This document shows, in pieces, positions 35,285 through 43,306 of a stretch of 64,000 nt of DNA (positions are counted from its first letter, which is position 1; each line of letters begins with the position of its first letter). A program made the position numbers and the translations under genes. Source of the DNA: DATLAN01 sp035527455 (GTDB lineage: Bacteria; Planctomycetota; Planctomycetia; Pirellulales; Thermoguttaceae). The stretch is taken from positions 4,992 through 68,991 of the forward strand of contig DATLAN010000080.1 of assembly GCA_035527455.1 (NCBI GenBank). The letters run 5' to 3'. The notes beneath the pieces were generated by a model. That model saw nothing but the letters and a program-made list of their open reading frames with translations, was not told the origin of the DNA and did no database searches.

Positions 35285-36676
35285 ATGGATCGTGCCAACA
35301 GACTGGGCGAAGGCAGCATCCCATCCCTCTTGCTGAAGTTCTCGGCTCCCGCCGTCGTCGGGATGATGGCCCAGGCCCTCTACAACGTCGTGGACCGGAT
35401 CTTCGTAGGCCAGGGAGTGGGGCCCGAGGGGATTGCGGGCACAACGGTCGCCTTCCCGTTCATGCTGGTCATGCTGGCCTTTGGCATGTTGATCGGATTC
35501 GGGGCGGCCGCCTTGGTGTCGATCCGGCTTGGCGAGCAGAAGAAAGAGCAGGCTGAACGGGTACTCGGCAATGCGACGGTGCTGTTGGTGGGCGCGTCGC
35601 TTCTGCTCACCGTCATGGGGACGGTGCTGCTCGACCCTCTCTTGAGACTGTTCGGGGCGAGCGACCAGATCCTTCCTTACGCCCACGATTACTTGCAGAT
35701 CATCGTCCTGGGCTCGGTCTTCCAAGCGGTCGGCTTCGGGCTCAATGCGATCATTCGCGGTGAAGGCAATCCCCGAATCGCCATGTTCACCATGCTGATC
35801 GGGGCCTTGCTGAATACCGTCCTGGACCCCATTTTTATCTTCGGGTTCGGTTGGGGAATGCGGGGTGCAGCCATCGCGACGGTCGTTTCCCAGGCAGTTT
35901 CTGCCCTCTGGGTGGTCAGCTACTTCCTTCGTGGCAAGAGCCTGCTGAAGCTCAGAAAGGCCAACCTGCATCTGCAATGGCCCACTTGCGCCTCCATCGT
36001 CGCCATCGGTTCTCCCCCATTTGCCATGCAGATCGCCGCCGCCACGTTGAATGCCATCCTGAACCATCAGCTTCACCGGTACGGCGGCGATCTGGCGATT
36101 TCCGTGATGGGCGTCGTCTACGCCGTCATGCTCTTTATTGCCATGCCGATTTTCGGCATCAATCAGGGGGCGCAGCCCATTATCGGCTACAACTACGGAG
36201 CCGAAAACTTCGACCGGGTCAAGAAGACGCTCCAGACGGCGATCCTGGCCGCCACCACCATTACGACGGCAGGGTTCTTCGCTGCCATGATCTTTCCTTC
36301 GCAAGTGGTCTGGCTTTTCAACCGCGACGATCCGACCCTGATGCGTCTGGGAACTCACGCCCTTCGCACGTGCCTCATGATGCTCCCGATCGTCGGTTTT
36401 CAGATCGTCAGTGCCAGCTACTTCCAGGCGGTCGGCAAGCCGAAACACGCCCTGTTGCTGAGTCTTTCCAGACAGGTGCTCCTGCTGATTCCGGCAGTCT
36501 TCATACTACCCTGCTTCTTCGGCCTGGACGGTCTTTGGGCAGCCTTTCCGACCGCCGATCTGGGTTCTTCCATCTTGACCGGCACTTGGCTGCTCTGGGA
36601 GCTTCGCCACTTGCACAGACGCCACCTGGAGACGGTGGACCATGACCGCGACGACGACGTGGGTGGCACGCCCTGA
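35285..36676 (+). CDS. MATE family multidrug/Na+ efflux protein
   Basis: 463 residues with twelve hydrophobic segments. Typical MATE landmarks are PAVVGMMAQALYNVVDRIFVGQ, the RGEGNPRIAM loop, LLNTVLDPIFIFGFGWGMRGAAIATV and INQGAQPIIGYNYGA. The set is closest to the MepA/DinF-like branch. It exports cationic drugs or other small molecules in exchange for Na+ or H+. The last residues (VGGTP) and the TGA stop are encoded by a palindromic element that starts at 36661, so the original C-terminus has been replaced or extended by a few residues. Confidence 0.92.
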   Translation: MDRANRLGEGSIPSLLLKFSAPAVVGMMAQALYNVVDRIFVGQGVGPEGIAGTTVAFPFMLVMLAFGMLIGFGAAALVSIRLGEQKKEQAERVLGNATVLLVGASLLLTVMGTVLLDPLLRLFGASDQILPYAHDYLQIIVLGSVFQAVGFGLNAIIRGEGNPRIAMFTMLIGALLNTVLDPIFIFGFGWGMRGAAIATVVSQAVSALWVVSYFLRGKSLLKLRKANLHLQWPTCASIVAIGSPPFAMQIAAATLNAILNHQLHRYGGDLAISVMGVVYAVMLFIAMPIFGINQGAQPIIGYNYGAENFDRVKKTLQTAILAATTITTAGFFAAMIFPSQVVWLFNRDDPTLMRLGTHALRTCLMMLPIVGFQIVSASYFQAVGKPKHALLLSLSRQVLLLIPAVFILPCFFGLDGLWAAFPTADLGSSILTGTWLLWELRHLHRRHLETVDHDRDDDVGGTP

Positions 36677-36776
36677 GGAACGAAGGGCGTGTATTCCCGA
36701 CGTACCACGCCCTTCGTTCCTCAGGGCGTGCCACCCCGGAGTTTACCGCAACCGTGTCAAAGACCGTTTGGTGCCA
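36661..36776. repeat. Family A palindromic element, copy 3
   Basis: The palindrome occupies 36661-36736. Its right flank to 36776 is the inverted form of the GGCACCAAACGG...GTAAACTCCGG flank seen at copies 5 and 6, so this copy lies in the opposite orientation. The stop codon of the MATE gene falls in the left arm. Confidence 0.92.
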
Positions 36777-36874
36777 GGGATTGGGGGAATCCATGGCAAT
36801 CGAGAGAGGGTTCTGGTACATTGGCGTTTGTCGGCGTGGGTGCTCGAACGCATTCTTTTACGGGAGGGTGAACA

Positions 36875-38242
36875 ATGGCCGGGCTGAGTCGTCGCGAGTT
36901 CTTGCAGCGGTCCAAGAGGACTTCGTTGGGATTGGCCGCGGGGGTCACGATCTTGAGCAACGCCGCATCGGTTCGCGCGGCGCCGGCGGCCGAGAGGATC
37001 GTGCTGGCGGCCGTGGGCGTGCGCGGGCGAGGTGCCAATTTGGCGCAAGGCTTTCTCGAACGCGGCGACTGCCGATACGCCTACGTCTGCGACGTGGACA
37101 GCAGCCTGTTCGCTCCTCGCGCCAAGGCCATCGCCGAACAGCAGGGCGGTCAGGAGCCGAAGTGCGTGCAGGACTTCCGCCGGGCGCTGGACGACGCCTC
37201 GGTCGACGCGGTCATCGTGGCCACGCCCGACCACTGGCACGCACCGGCGACGGTTTGGGCGTGTCAGGCCAACAAGGACGTCTACGTCGAGAAGCCGGCC
37301 ACCCACAGTTGCTGGGAAGGCCGGAAGATGATCGAGGCCGCGCGGAAGTACCGACGCGTCGTGCAGATCGGCACGCAGAACCGTAGCGCGCCGTACAACA
37401 TCGAGGCCAAGAAGTTCATCGACGACGGCAAGCTGGGCACCATCCACATGTGCCGCATCTACAACCAGAAGTTCTGGGGTAATCACCCCGTGGTCCCTGA
37501 CGGCGACGCGCCCGCGGGACTCGACTGGGACATGTGGAACGGCCCCGCTCCGGAGCACCGATACAACAGCGCGTACCACCGCTACTGGAACCATCTGTGG
37601 CGGTATTCCGGCGGCGATATGGCCAACGACGCCAGCCACCAGATCGACCTGGCCCGATGGCTGATCGGCGCGACCTGTCCCAAGACGGCCTACTCGACCG
37701 GCGGCCGGTTCGCCAGCCAAGGCGCGGCGGAAACGCCCGACACGCAGGTGGCCGTTTACGACCTCGACAAGATGGTGGTCACGTTCGAGCTGACGCTCTA
37801 CACGCCCTACATGCTCAAGACGGACGGCGAGCTGCGCGATAGCGACATGTTCCCCTACTGGCCGCAGAACGCCACGCGGATCGAGATCTTCGGCACGGAG
37901 GGACTGATGTGCGTGGGCCGGCACGGCGGCGGCTGGCAGGTCTACGTGCGGCCGAAGGATCGCCTGCCGGTGGTCGCTGCGCAGAGGTACGGCCGCTTTC
38001 CCGACCCGCCGCACAAGGAGAACTTCATCCAGTGCATCCGCACCCGGCAACGCCCCAACGCCGACGTGGAGGAAGGGCATCTCAGTGCCTTGTGGATCCA
38101 CTACGCCAACATCAGCTACCGCACCGGCGGGCAGAAGCTGCGGATCGATCCGACGACCGAGCAGATCATCGACAACCCCGAGGCCATGAAGCTCTTCCAG
38201 CGCGAGTACCGCAAGCCCTGGGTAATCGAAGATCCGGTATAA
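36875..38242 (+). CDS. Tat-exported Gfo/Idh/MocA family oxidoreductase
   Basis: 455 residues. The N-terminus MAGLSRREFLQRSKRTSLGL is a twin-arginine signal, so the enzyme is exported folded with its cofactor. The Rossmann domain starts IVLAAVGVRGRGANLAQGF, with the catalytic-loop motif EKPATHS, as in the family's EKP, near residue 145. The C-terminal alpha/beta domain carries NDASHQIDLARWLIG with the catalytic-region His. Such proteins, very numerous in Planctomycetes, use NAD(P) to oxidise sugars or sugar derivatives; the substrate cannot be given. GGGAGG about 10 bases before the ATG supports the start. Confidence 0.92.
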   Translation: MAGLSRREFLQRSKRTSLGLAAGVTILSNAASVRAAPAAERIVLAAVGVRGRGANLAQGFLERGDCRYAYVCDVDSSLFAPRAKAIAEQQGGQEPKCVQDFRRALDDASVDAVIVATPDHWHAPATVWACQANKDVYVEKPATHSCWEGRKMIEAARKYRRVVQIGTQNRSAPYNIEAKKFIDDGKLGTIHMCRIYNQKFWGNHPVVPDGDAPAGLDWDMWNGPAPEHRYNSAYHRYWNHLWRYSGGDMANDASHQIDLARWLIGATCPKTAYSTGGRFASQGAAETPDTQVAVYDLDKMVVTFELTLYTPYMLKTDGELRDSDMFPYWPQNATRIEIFGTEGLMCVGRHGGGWQVYVRPKDRLPVVAAQRYGRFPDPPHKENFIQCIRTRQRPNADVEEGHLSALWIHYANISYRTGGQKLRIDPTTEQIIDNPEAMKLFQREYRKPWVIEDPV

Positions 38243-38396
38243 ATCGGATAATGCGTGCCCTTGCCAAAGTCATCCGTCTGGAATCTTCGCGGCGCGATCG
38301 CTCGGGATGACCCGGCAACCCATTTTGCCACGCTTTCCTAACCCAACCGCATTCACGCAGAATTCTCGGGATTTTCCTCATCTTGCGCCGATTCTC

Positions 38397-38425
38397 TTGC
38401 TATCGCTTGCCAGCACTGCTATCTT
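38397..38425 (+). promoter_or_regulatory. Possible sigma-70-type promoter for csrA
   Basis: TTGCTA at 38397-38402 and TATCTT at 38420-38425 have a 17-base spacer and lie about 100 bases before csrA. Both hexamers deviate from consensus, so the call is tentative. Confidence 0.4.
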
Positions 38426-38523
38426 GACAGGTGGATCAAAGGGGCGCGAAGTAGGTTTGTGCGCTTCCGGGTTTCTTGTCTCGGCAGCGCCGAGAGCCGT
38501 CGGCCTCGAATCAGGACTGCACG

Positions 38524-38718
38524 ATGCTTGTTCTTTCGCGAAAAGCAGGCGAGAAGATCCTTATCGGGGACAAGATCGCGGTGACCGTCGTTCGCATCGC
38601 CCCGGGGATCGTGCGCATCGGCATCGAAGCCCCGCAAGACCTGCCGATCGTGCGCGAGGAAATCAAGGATCGGCATCGAGAAAGCCCTAGCGAACAGGCC
38701 CCGGCCGCACGATCTTAG
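38524..38718 (+). CDS. csrA: Carbon storage regulator CsrA
   Basis: 64 residues, full CsrA length. MLVLSRKAGEKILIGDKIAVTVVRI followed by VRIGIEAPQDLPIVREEI includes the RNA-binding Leu4/Arg6 and the Arg of the VxREE segment. It binds GGA motifs near ribosome-binding sites and represses or stabilises mRNAs controlling carbon flow, motility and biofilm. No FliW gene, the usual antagonist where flagella are present, is visible here. The neighbouring Tad pilus genes are possible targets, but that is speculation. Confidence 0.96.
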   Translation: MLVLSRKAGEKILIGDKIAVTVVRIAPGIVRIGIEAPQDLPIVREEIKDRHRESPSEQAPAARS

Positions 38719-38722
38719 CCGC

Positions 38723-38816
38723 GTAGGTCAGGGCTTGCCCTGACGGAATCGGGCAGCCGGCAGGAAAATCCGTCAGGGCAAGCCCTAACCTACCGTCAGG
38801 GCAAGCCCTAACCTAC
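38723..38816. repeat. Family C inverted repeat, copy 2, with duplicated right arm
   Basis: Left arm 38723-38744 (GTAGGTCAGGGCTTGCCCTG) and two right arms in tandem, 38772-38793 and 38794-38816, each with one change (CCCTAACCTAC for CCCTGACCTAC). It fills the space between the convergent csrA and sigma-54 activator genes. Confidence 0.9.
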
Positions 38817-38818
38817 GC

Positions 38819-39826
38819 TCAGCGCGGACGACGCTTGATGAACGACTGCAACCCGTGGCGGAGGATCTTGCGCCGTAGTTGGTGACGTTCCACGCCCAGC
38901 ATTCGGGCGGCATGGCTTTGATTGCCGTCGGCGGCGCGGAGTGCCCGGGCGATGGCCAGACGTTCCGTCTCGCTCAGCGGCACGATGTCCGGATCGGTGC
39001 TCTTTTGCCGGGCGTTCTTGCCGGGACGCACGCTGACCGGCAGATCGGAAACCCGGATGACGTGCTGGCTGCAAAAGACGCAAGCGTGTTCCAGGGCGTT
39101 TTGCAGTTGGCGGACGTTGCCCGGCCAATCGAACGGCCGGAGCACGGCGGCGGCTTCGGCCGAAAGCGTGCAGACCGGTTCTTCGTAGATTTCGGCCAGA
39201 TCTTCGAGGAATCGTTCGGCCAACGGCAGGATATCGTCGCGGCGTTTTCGCAGCGGCGGCACGTGCAAACTGACCACGTTGATCCGAAAGTAGAGGTCCT
39301 CGCGAAATTGCCCGTCGCGGACCATTGCCGCCAGATCGCGATGCGTGGCGGCGACGATGCGTACGTTCACCGGCACGGGCTCGACCGCTCCCAGCGGCAC
39401 GACGGCACGATCCTGGATACAACGCAACAGCTTCGCTTGAGACGCAAGGGGCAGCTCGCCGACCTCGTCGAGGAAGAGGGTTCCGGCATCGGCAGCGCGG
39501 AAGAAACCGAGGGTCGCACGCTCGGCGCCGGTGAACGCGCCCTTGACGTGACCGAATAACTGGGATTCGAAGAGCGTTTGAGAGAAGCTCGCACAATCGA
39601 CCGGGATGAACGGCTGATCCGCACGGGGGCTTTGTGCGTGTACTTGCCGGGCGGCCAACTCCTTGCCCGTGCCGGTCTCGCCCTGAACCAAGACGGTGCA
39701 GTTGCGACGGCCCACCGCTTCGATCTGGCGCAAGAGGTGCCGTATGCCGGCACTCTGACCGACCATCACGGTCTTGGCCGAGTGCGCGCGGCCGATCGAC
39801 ACCACGTTGTCCTTCAGCGGTGACAT
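38819..39826 (-). CDS. Sigma-54-dependent transcriptional activator without sensory domain
   Basis: 335 residues. The AAA+ domain covers about residues 20-250: Walker A GETGTGKE, the sigma-54 contact loop GAFTGA in VKGAFTGAERATL, Walker B TLFLDEVGEL, and the WPGNVRQL sensor II motif. A Fis-type HTH follows at the C-terminus (AIARALRAADGNQSHAARMLGVERHQLRRKI). No receiver, GAF or PAS domain precedes the AAA+ module; only about 20 residues do, so control must come from expression or a partner protein (PspF-like). It is divergent from the Tad pilus operon, which makes the pilin gene a candidate target. Confidence 0.92.
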   Translation of the reverse strand: MSPLKDNVVSIGRAHSAKTVMVGQSAGIRHLLRQIEAVGRRNCTVLVQGETGTGKELAARQVHAQSPRADQPFIPVDCASFSQTLFESQLFGHVKGAFTGAERATLGFFRAADAGTLFLDEVGELPLASQAKLLRCIQDRAVVPLGAVEPVPVNVRIVAATHRDLAAMVRDGQFREDLYFRINVVSLHVPPLRKRRDDILPLAERFLEDLAEIYEEPVCTLSAEAAAVLRPFDWPGNVRQLQNALEHACVFCSQHVIRVSDLPVSVRPGKNARQKSTDPDIVPLSETERLAIARALRAADGNQSHAARMLGVERHQLRRKILRHGLQSFIKRRPR

Positions 39827-40637
39827 GGAATATTTCGTGTGGCAGGCCGGGAAAACCTCTTCCCCTCGTTCGCGGCCGCCACAACCGCCAAGCTCATCAA
39901 CGGTGCAGGCACCAAGCGTAAGTGTCGGCGGTTACGGCAGCCATCCACACGTCTCCATCCCCAAGCCGCTCATGGCAGTTGGCATTATTGCGGTGTCGTT
40001 TTGGAATAGCAAGCGCCTTTGCCGAATTTACCCATTTTTTCTGCGAAGATAGTTTCTGATGGTTTGCGGAAACAGCAGGAGATAGGCAGCGTGCGATATA
40101 TAGGGGTATTTCCGGTTCCGTAGACCATGCGGATGAATAGGCGGTATGCATCACGTGCGTCAATTGCGGGGCTTGGGTGCAGGAAGCGGCCGGCCCGGAT
40201 ACTGACAGGGTTTGTAGTGACCCGATTCATCGGGTCGAACCATGGCGGTTTGCAGGTGATTCCGTCTATCACGTCGAACAAGGCAAGTTCCCGAAGGACG
40301 GCGTCCATGCGGTCACCACGCATCGGGCCGTGGGGCTCGGTGATGAAGAAACGCAACCGGCCGGACTTGAGGCCGCAAAAAGGTCCATGAAGAAAGTACA
40401 TGGCCTGCAAGAACTTACGGCGTCACGGCCGCCACCGGGGGCGGACCGGTCCGGAAGTTGCGACCGTGAAGCCCAGACCTCAGCCGGCAGCCGAAACGGA
40501 CACCGGCCACGCGGCCGACTGATTGCCGAGACCGACGGAGATCGAACTTGTCCGAAAACAACCTTCTCCACCGTTCATTGCGAGCCACTTTCAAGTCCTC
40601 CTTCCCCTTCTTTCCCTCACTGTTTGGAGCCCTTTCG
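39827..40637. other. Long upstream region of the pilin gene, no convincing gene
   Basis: An 811-bp divergent spacer between the sigma-54 activator and the Flp pilin gene. GC content drops around 39960-40140. A minus-strand frame at 39985-40410 (141 codons) and several short plus-strand frames exist but show no recognisable motif, ribosome-binding site or steady codon bias. A -24/-12 sigma-54 site was looked for and none with the right GG-N10-GC spacing was found. The region may hold regulatory sites or a small RNA. Confidence 0.4.
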
Positions 40638-40955
40638 ATGAAGAAACTCTGGAACGATGATTCGGGTGCCGTGATTTCTGCGGAACTCGTGTTACTGATG
40701 ACCCTCTTGGTGATCGGCGTGATCGTCGGCCTGAAAGCACTGGGCAGCGCCGTGGTAACCGAGTTGGGCGACGTTGCCGCAGCCATCGGCTCCGCCGACC
40801 AGAGCTACGACTGGTCTGGAACCAAGGGCCGCTGTTCGTCCAGCGCCGGTACGAAATGGCACGACGGCCGTGATACGGGCGATCAGGGCCCCTGGCAGGG
40901 TTGGGGCGATTCGCAAGGGATTCGCGTCTGCGGCGTGCACCCCACAGGAGAGTAG
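40638..40955 (+). CDS. Flp-type (type IVb) pilin-like protein
   Basis: 105 residues. It starts MKKLWNDDSGAVISAELVLL, a class III prepilin leader: short basic N-terminus, a Gly/Ala cleavage site and Glu at +5 or +6 opening a hydrophobic helix (LVLLMTLLVIGVIVGLKALG). The remaining 60 residues are small, polar and Gly-rich with two or three Cys, longer than standard Flp (about 55-60 in all). It should be cut by the prepilin peptidase encoded next and polymerise into the pilus, or serve as a pseudopilin. First gene of the plus-strand Tad operon. Confidence 0.82.
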   Translation: MKKLWNDDSGAVISAELVLLMTLLVIGVIVGLKALGSAVVTELGDVAAAIGSADQSYDWSGTKGRCSSSAGTKWHDGRDTGDQGPWQGWGDSQGIRVCGVHPTGE

Positions 40956-41086
40956 TTTGGAAGCAGAAGTCGGACCATTGACTTCCCCGCGTGCCCCAGT
41001 AAATTGGGGCGTGTAGGCCGAATGCTCACTTAGGGAATTCTGGGCATACTTTGAGCTTTCCTCGTAACTGCAATTAGGTATCTCGA

Positions 41087-41671
41087 ATGACCGTCCCCCA
41101 AATCATTTTCCTGGTTTGCGTTGTGGTCTTCACTGCGGTGGCGGCCGTCTTCGACGCACGAATCAAGAGGCTTCCCAACGCCTTGACCGTACCGGCCTTT
41201 TTCGCCGGGATCCTGTTCACGGCCGTTTTCGGCCCCTTGGGGTCGCTCCTGGAAGGCGTGGGCGGCAGGCTGCTTTTCTCGCTGGGCGGCTTCGGCGTCG
41301 GTTTCGGCATCTTGTTCGTGCTGTGGATCATCGGCGGCGGCGGGGGCGGGGACGTCAAGTTCATGGGAGCCTTGGGCGCATGGCTGGGCCCGATCGTCAC
41401 GTTCGAAGTGCTCGTCGTTGCCACGGCGTTTTCGGCCATCGGTTCGATGGCCATGATGGTGCGGGAGCACATTCGCCTCGGCCCCACGCGAGCCAAACGG
41501 CGGTATATCTCCCGCGAGACCCTGCAAGCGAAACACGGCAAACGAGCGCTCAGCGCCGAAACGCGACAGCAACGGATGGTACGTCGCCGGCTGATGCCGT
41601 TCGGTGTGCCGGCGGCGCTGGCGACCTGGTGCGTGTTGGCGTTCGTCCTTTGCCAGAACTTGATCAAGTAG
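41087..41671 (+). CDS. Prepilin peptidase, A24 family (TadV/CpaA)
   Basis: 194 residues with about five hydrophobic segments. The two catalytic Asp are in VFDARIKRLPNAL and GGGGGGDVKFMGALGAWLGP (the GxGD motif). This membrane aspartyl protease cuts the Flp leader and, in Tad systems, also TadE/TadF. The C-terminal 60 residues are a basic segment (RETLQAKHGKRALSAETRQQ) followed by a final helix, longer than in minimal TadV. It ends 7 bp before the TadE gene. Confidence 0.9.
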   Translation: MTVPQIIFLVCVVVFTAVAAVFDARIKRLPNALTVPAFFAGILFTAVFGPLGSLLEGVGGRLLFSLGGFGVGFGILFVLWIIGGGGGGDVKFMGALGAWLGPIVTFEVLVVATAFSAIGSMAMMVREHIRLGPTRAKRRYISRETLQAKHGKRALSAETRQQRMVRRRLMPFGVPAALATWCVLAFVLCQNLIK

Positions 41672-41678
41672 GTGCAAG

Positions 41679-42158
41679 ATGTCTGCGACTCGAACGAACG
41701 ACCGACGACGCCCCGACGACGCATACGACGGCAACCGATCCGGTCGGTCCCGTCGTGGCCGGTCGCGCAAGGGGGCCTTGCTGAGCACGGAGTTGTTGTT
41801 CGTGCTGCCGATCCTGGCGGGCCTGCTGTTCGCGATGGTGGAGTTCAGCATGCTGCTTTCCGCCAAGCAACAGATCAAGTCGGCCAGCCGTTTGGCCTGC
41901 CGAGTGGCCAGCCTGCCCGCCGCCGATCCGGTTCAGTTGGAGCACGTGGTCCGCGGCGCGGCCGAGCAGGGCCTGGTCCGATCGAGCCTGATCGAAAGCT
42001 ATGAACTCCGCTTCGACCCGGGGCAGAACACGGGCGACGAAGTGGTCGCTGAAGTCCGCGTGCCCATGAGGGCCGCCGCGCCGAACCTGCTGTCGGTGGT
42101 GGGTTTCAACCTCAAGGGACGTCATCTGACGGCCCGGACCGTGATGCGCAAAGAATAG
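41679..42158 (+). CDS. TadE-like pseudopilin
   Basis: 159 residues. A basic N-terminus (SGRSRRGRSRKG) leads to the TadE motif GALLSTELLFVLPILAGLLFAMVEFSMLL, with the pilin-like Gly-...-Glu before the helix. The C-terminal domain is beta-rich. TadE is a prepilin-peptidase substrate needed for pilus assembly. It lies between the peptidase (7 bp) and cpaB (47 bp). Confidence 0.85.
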   Translation: MSATRTNDRRRPDDAYDGNRSGRSRRGRSRKGALLSTELLFVLPILAGLLFAMVEFSMLLSAKQQIKSASRLACRVASLPAADPVQLEHVVRGAAEQGLVRSSLIESYELRFDPGQNTGDEVVAEVRVPMRAAAPNLLSVVGFNLKGRHLTARTVMRKE

Positions 42159-42205
42159 GATCTGCCGATACACTGTCTCGTATTCCTTACTTGGAGCTTC
42201 GAAAC

Positions 42206-43192
42206 ATGAGAAGACTGACACCCGGAACCCTGACGATCGGCATCTTGGCTATTCTGATCGGTTTGGTGGGGGCCTACGCGGTTCGGTCGGCCCTGATGGA
42301 AGAAGAAGTGGTCGTTTCGCCGCCCGAGACGATCTCGGTGCCGATCGCCACGCTCGACTTGCCGGCCGACCGGGTCATCGCCGCCGGCGACATCGCCTCG
42401 ATTTCGGTCACCCGCGAGGCGTTGCTGAAACAGAACATCCCGCTGAACCAGGTGATGATGAATCCCGAGCAGATCACCGGCCGCCGCTTGCGGATGCCGA
42501 TCCAGCAAGGTCAGCCGTTCTTGACCACCGCGATGTACCTGGACGGGACCGGCCCCGACCCGCTGGCGAGACTACGGCCCGGTTTTCGGGCGGTGTCGCT
42601 GCAAGTGGCCGTGGCGCCCGGCGGACTGATCAAGGCGGGCTCCTTCGTCGACGTGCTCTTCCGGACCAAACCGCGGAACGAGGCGACCGGGCAGCCGGCG
42701 ATTCCGGAAATGACGGTTACGCTGCTCAAGCACGTCGAGGTCCTGGACATCAGCGAGGCGTCGGGCCTGGCTCGGAACTCGATTGGGGGCAATCTGCCGG
42801 TCGTAACGCTGGCGGTGCCGGACGAGGAGGCCGAGATCGTGCAGGCCGTCGAAGGCCGAGGCGAATTCTCGCTGATCCTGCGGCCATTGAGCGGCGACGT
42901 GCCCGGCCCGCCGCCGGCTCGTGAAGAGAAAATCACCATCGAGGACATCCTGTCGATAGCACCGCCGCCCGCTCCGATCCAGACGGTGATCTACCGCCGC
43001 ACGGACCGGCAGGTCAACACGTTCGTGGAGAACCAACTGGTCGATCAGAAAGGGAGCGGCTGCAAGACCTGCGGGAAGAAGAAGGACACCGGGATTCCGT
43101 TCACGCCGGTTCCGGACGCGAACATGAACTCCACCCCGCCGGACGCGAACGTCCCCGGCACCCCAACCCCAGCCGTTCGCAGCTCCACGTAA
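42206..43192 (+). CDS. cpaB: Flp pilus assembly protein CpaB (RcpC), SAF domain
   Basis: 328 residues. An N-terminal helix (LTIGILAILIGLVGAYAVRS) then a SAF-like domain (PIATLDLPADRVIAAGDIA, GRRLRMPIQQGQPFLTTAMY) and the CpaB C-domain (GFRAVSLQVAVAPGGLIKAGSFVDVLF). It works in the periplasm with the secretin. ATG at 42206 has GGAG at 42193-42196 as its ribosome-binding site; a TTG 15 bases earlier is therefore rejected. The tail is Pro/Asn-rich with a CKTCGKKK motif not usual in CpaB. Confidence 0.92.
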   Translation: MRRLTPGTLTIGILAILIGLVGAYAVRSALMEEEVVVSPPETISVPIATLDLPADRVIAAGDIASISVTREALLKQNIPLNQVMMNPEQITGRRLRMPIQQGQPFLTTAMYLDGTGPDPLARLRPGFRAVSLQVAVAPGGLIKAGSFVDVLFRTKPRNEATGQPAIPEMTVTLLKHVEVLDISEASGLARNSIGGNLPVVTLAVPDEEAEIVQAVEGRGEFSLILRPLSGDVPGPPPAREEKITIEDILSIAPPPAPIQTVIYRRTDRQVNTFVENQLVDQKGSGCKTCGKKKDTGIPFTPVPDANMNSTPPDANVPGTPTPAVRSST

Positions 43193-43253
43193 CCTTGTCG
43201 GGGGGGGGCGTAAATATGCTAGGGTTGTGAGGCAACTGCCGGAAAAATCTGCC

Positions 43254-43287
43254 CGTGGCTGCATCTTGCGGAGCAAGATGGCTACAG
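43254..43287. repeat. Small hairpin related to family B
   Basis: GCTGCATCTTGCGGAGCAAG followed by ATGGCTAC: a CATCTTGC/GCAAGATG stem with a GGA loop. It is a diverged half of the family B palindrome and lies between cpaB and the TadG-like gene. Confidence 0.65.
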
Positions 43288-43306
43288 AACAACACAAGTC
43301 GAACCC

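Noticed and set aside
39970..39995. Sigma-54 promoter at TTGGCATTATTGC before the pilin
   Set aside because: GG and GC are 7 bases apart, not the required 10.
39985..40410. 141-codon minus-strand frame in the spacer before the pilin
   Set aside because: No motif, no ribosome-binding site, and mixed codon use; kept only as a possibility in the description of the spacer.
40401..40523. 40-codon plus-strand frame (starts MACKNLRRHGRHRG)
   Set aside because: Too short and compositionally plain to support without expression or conservation.
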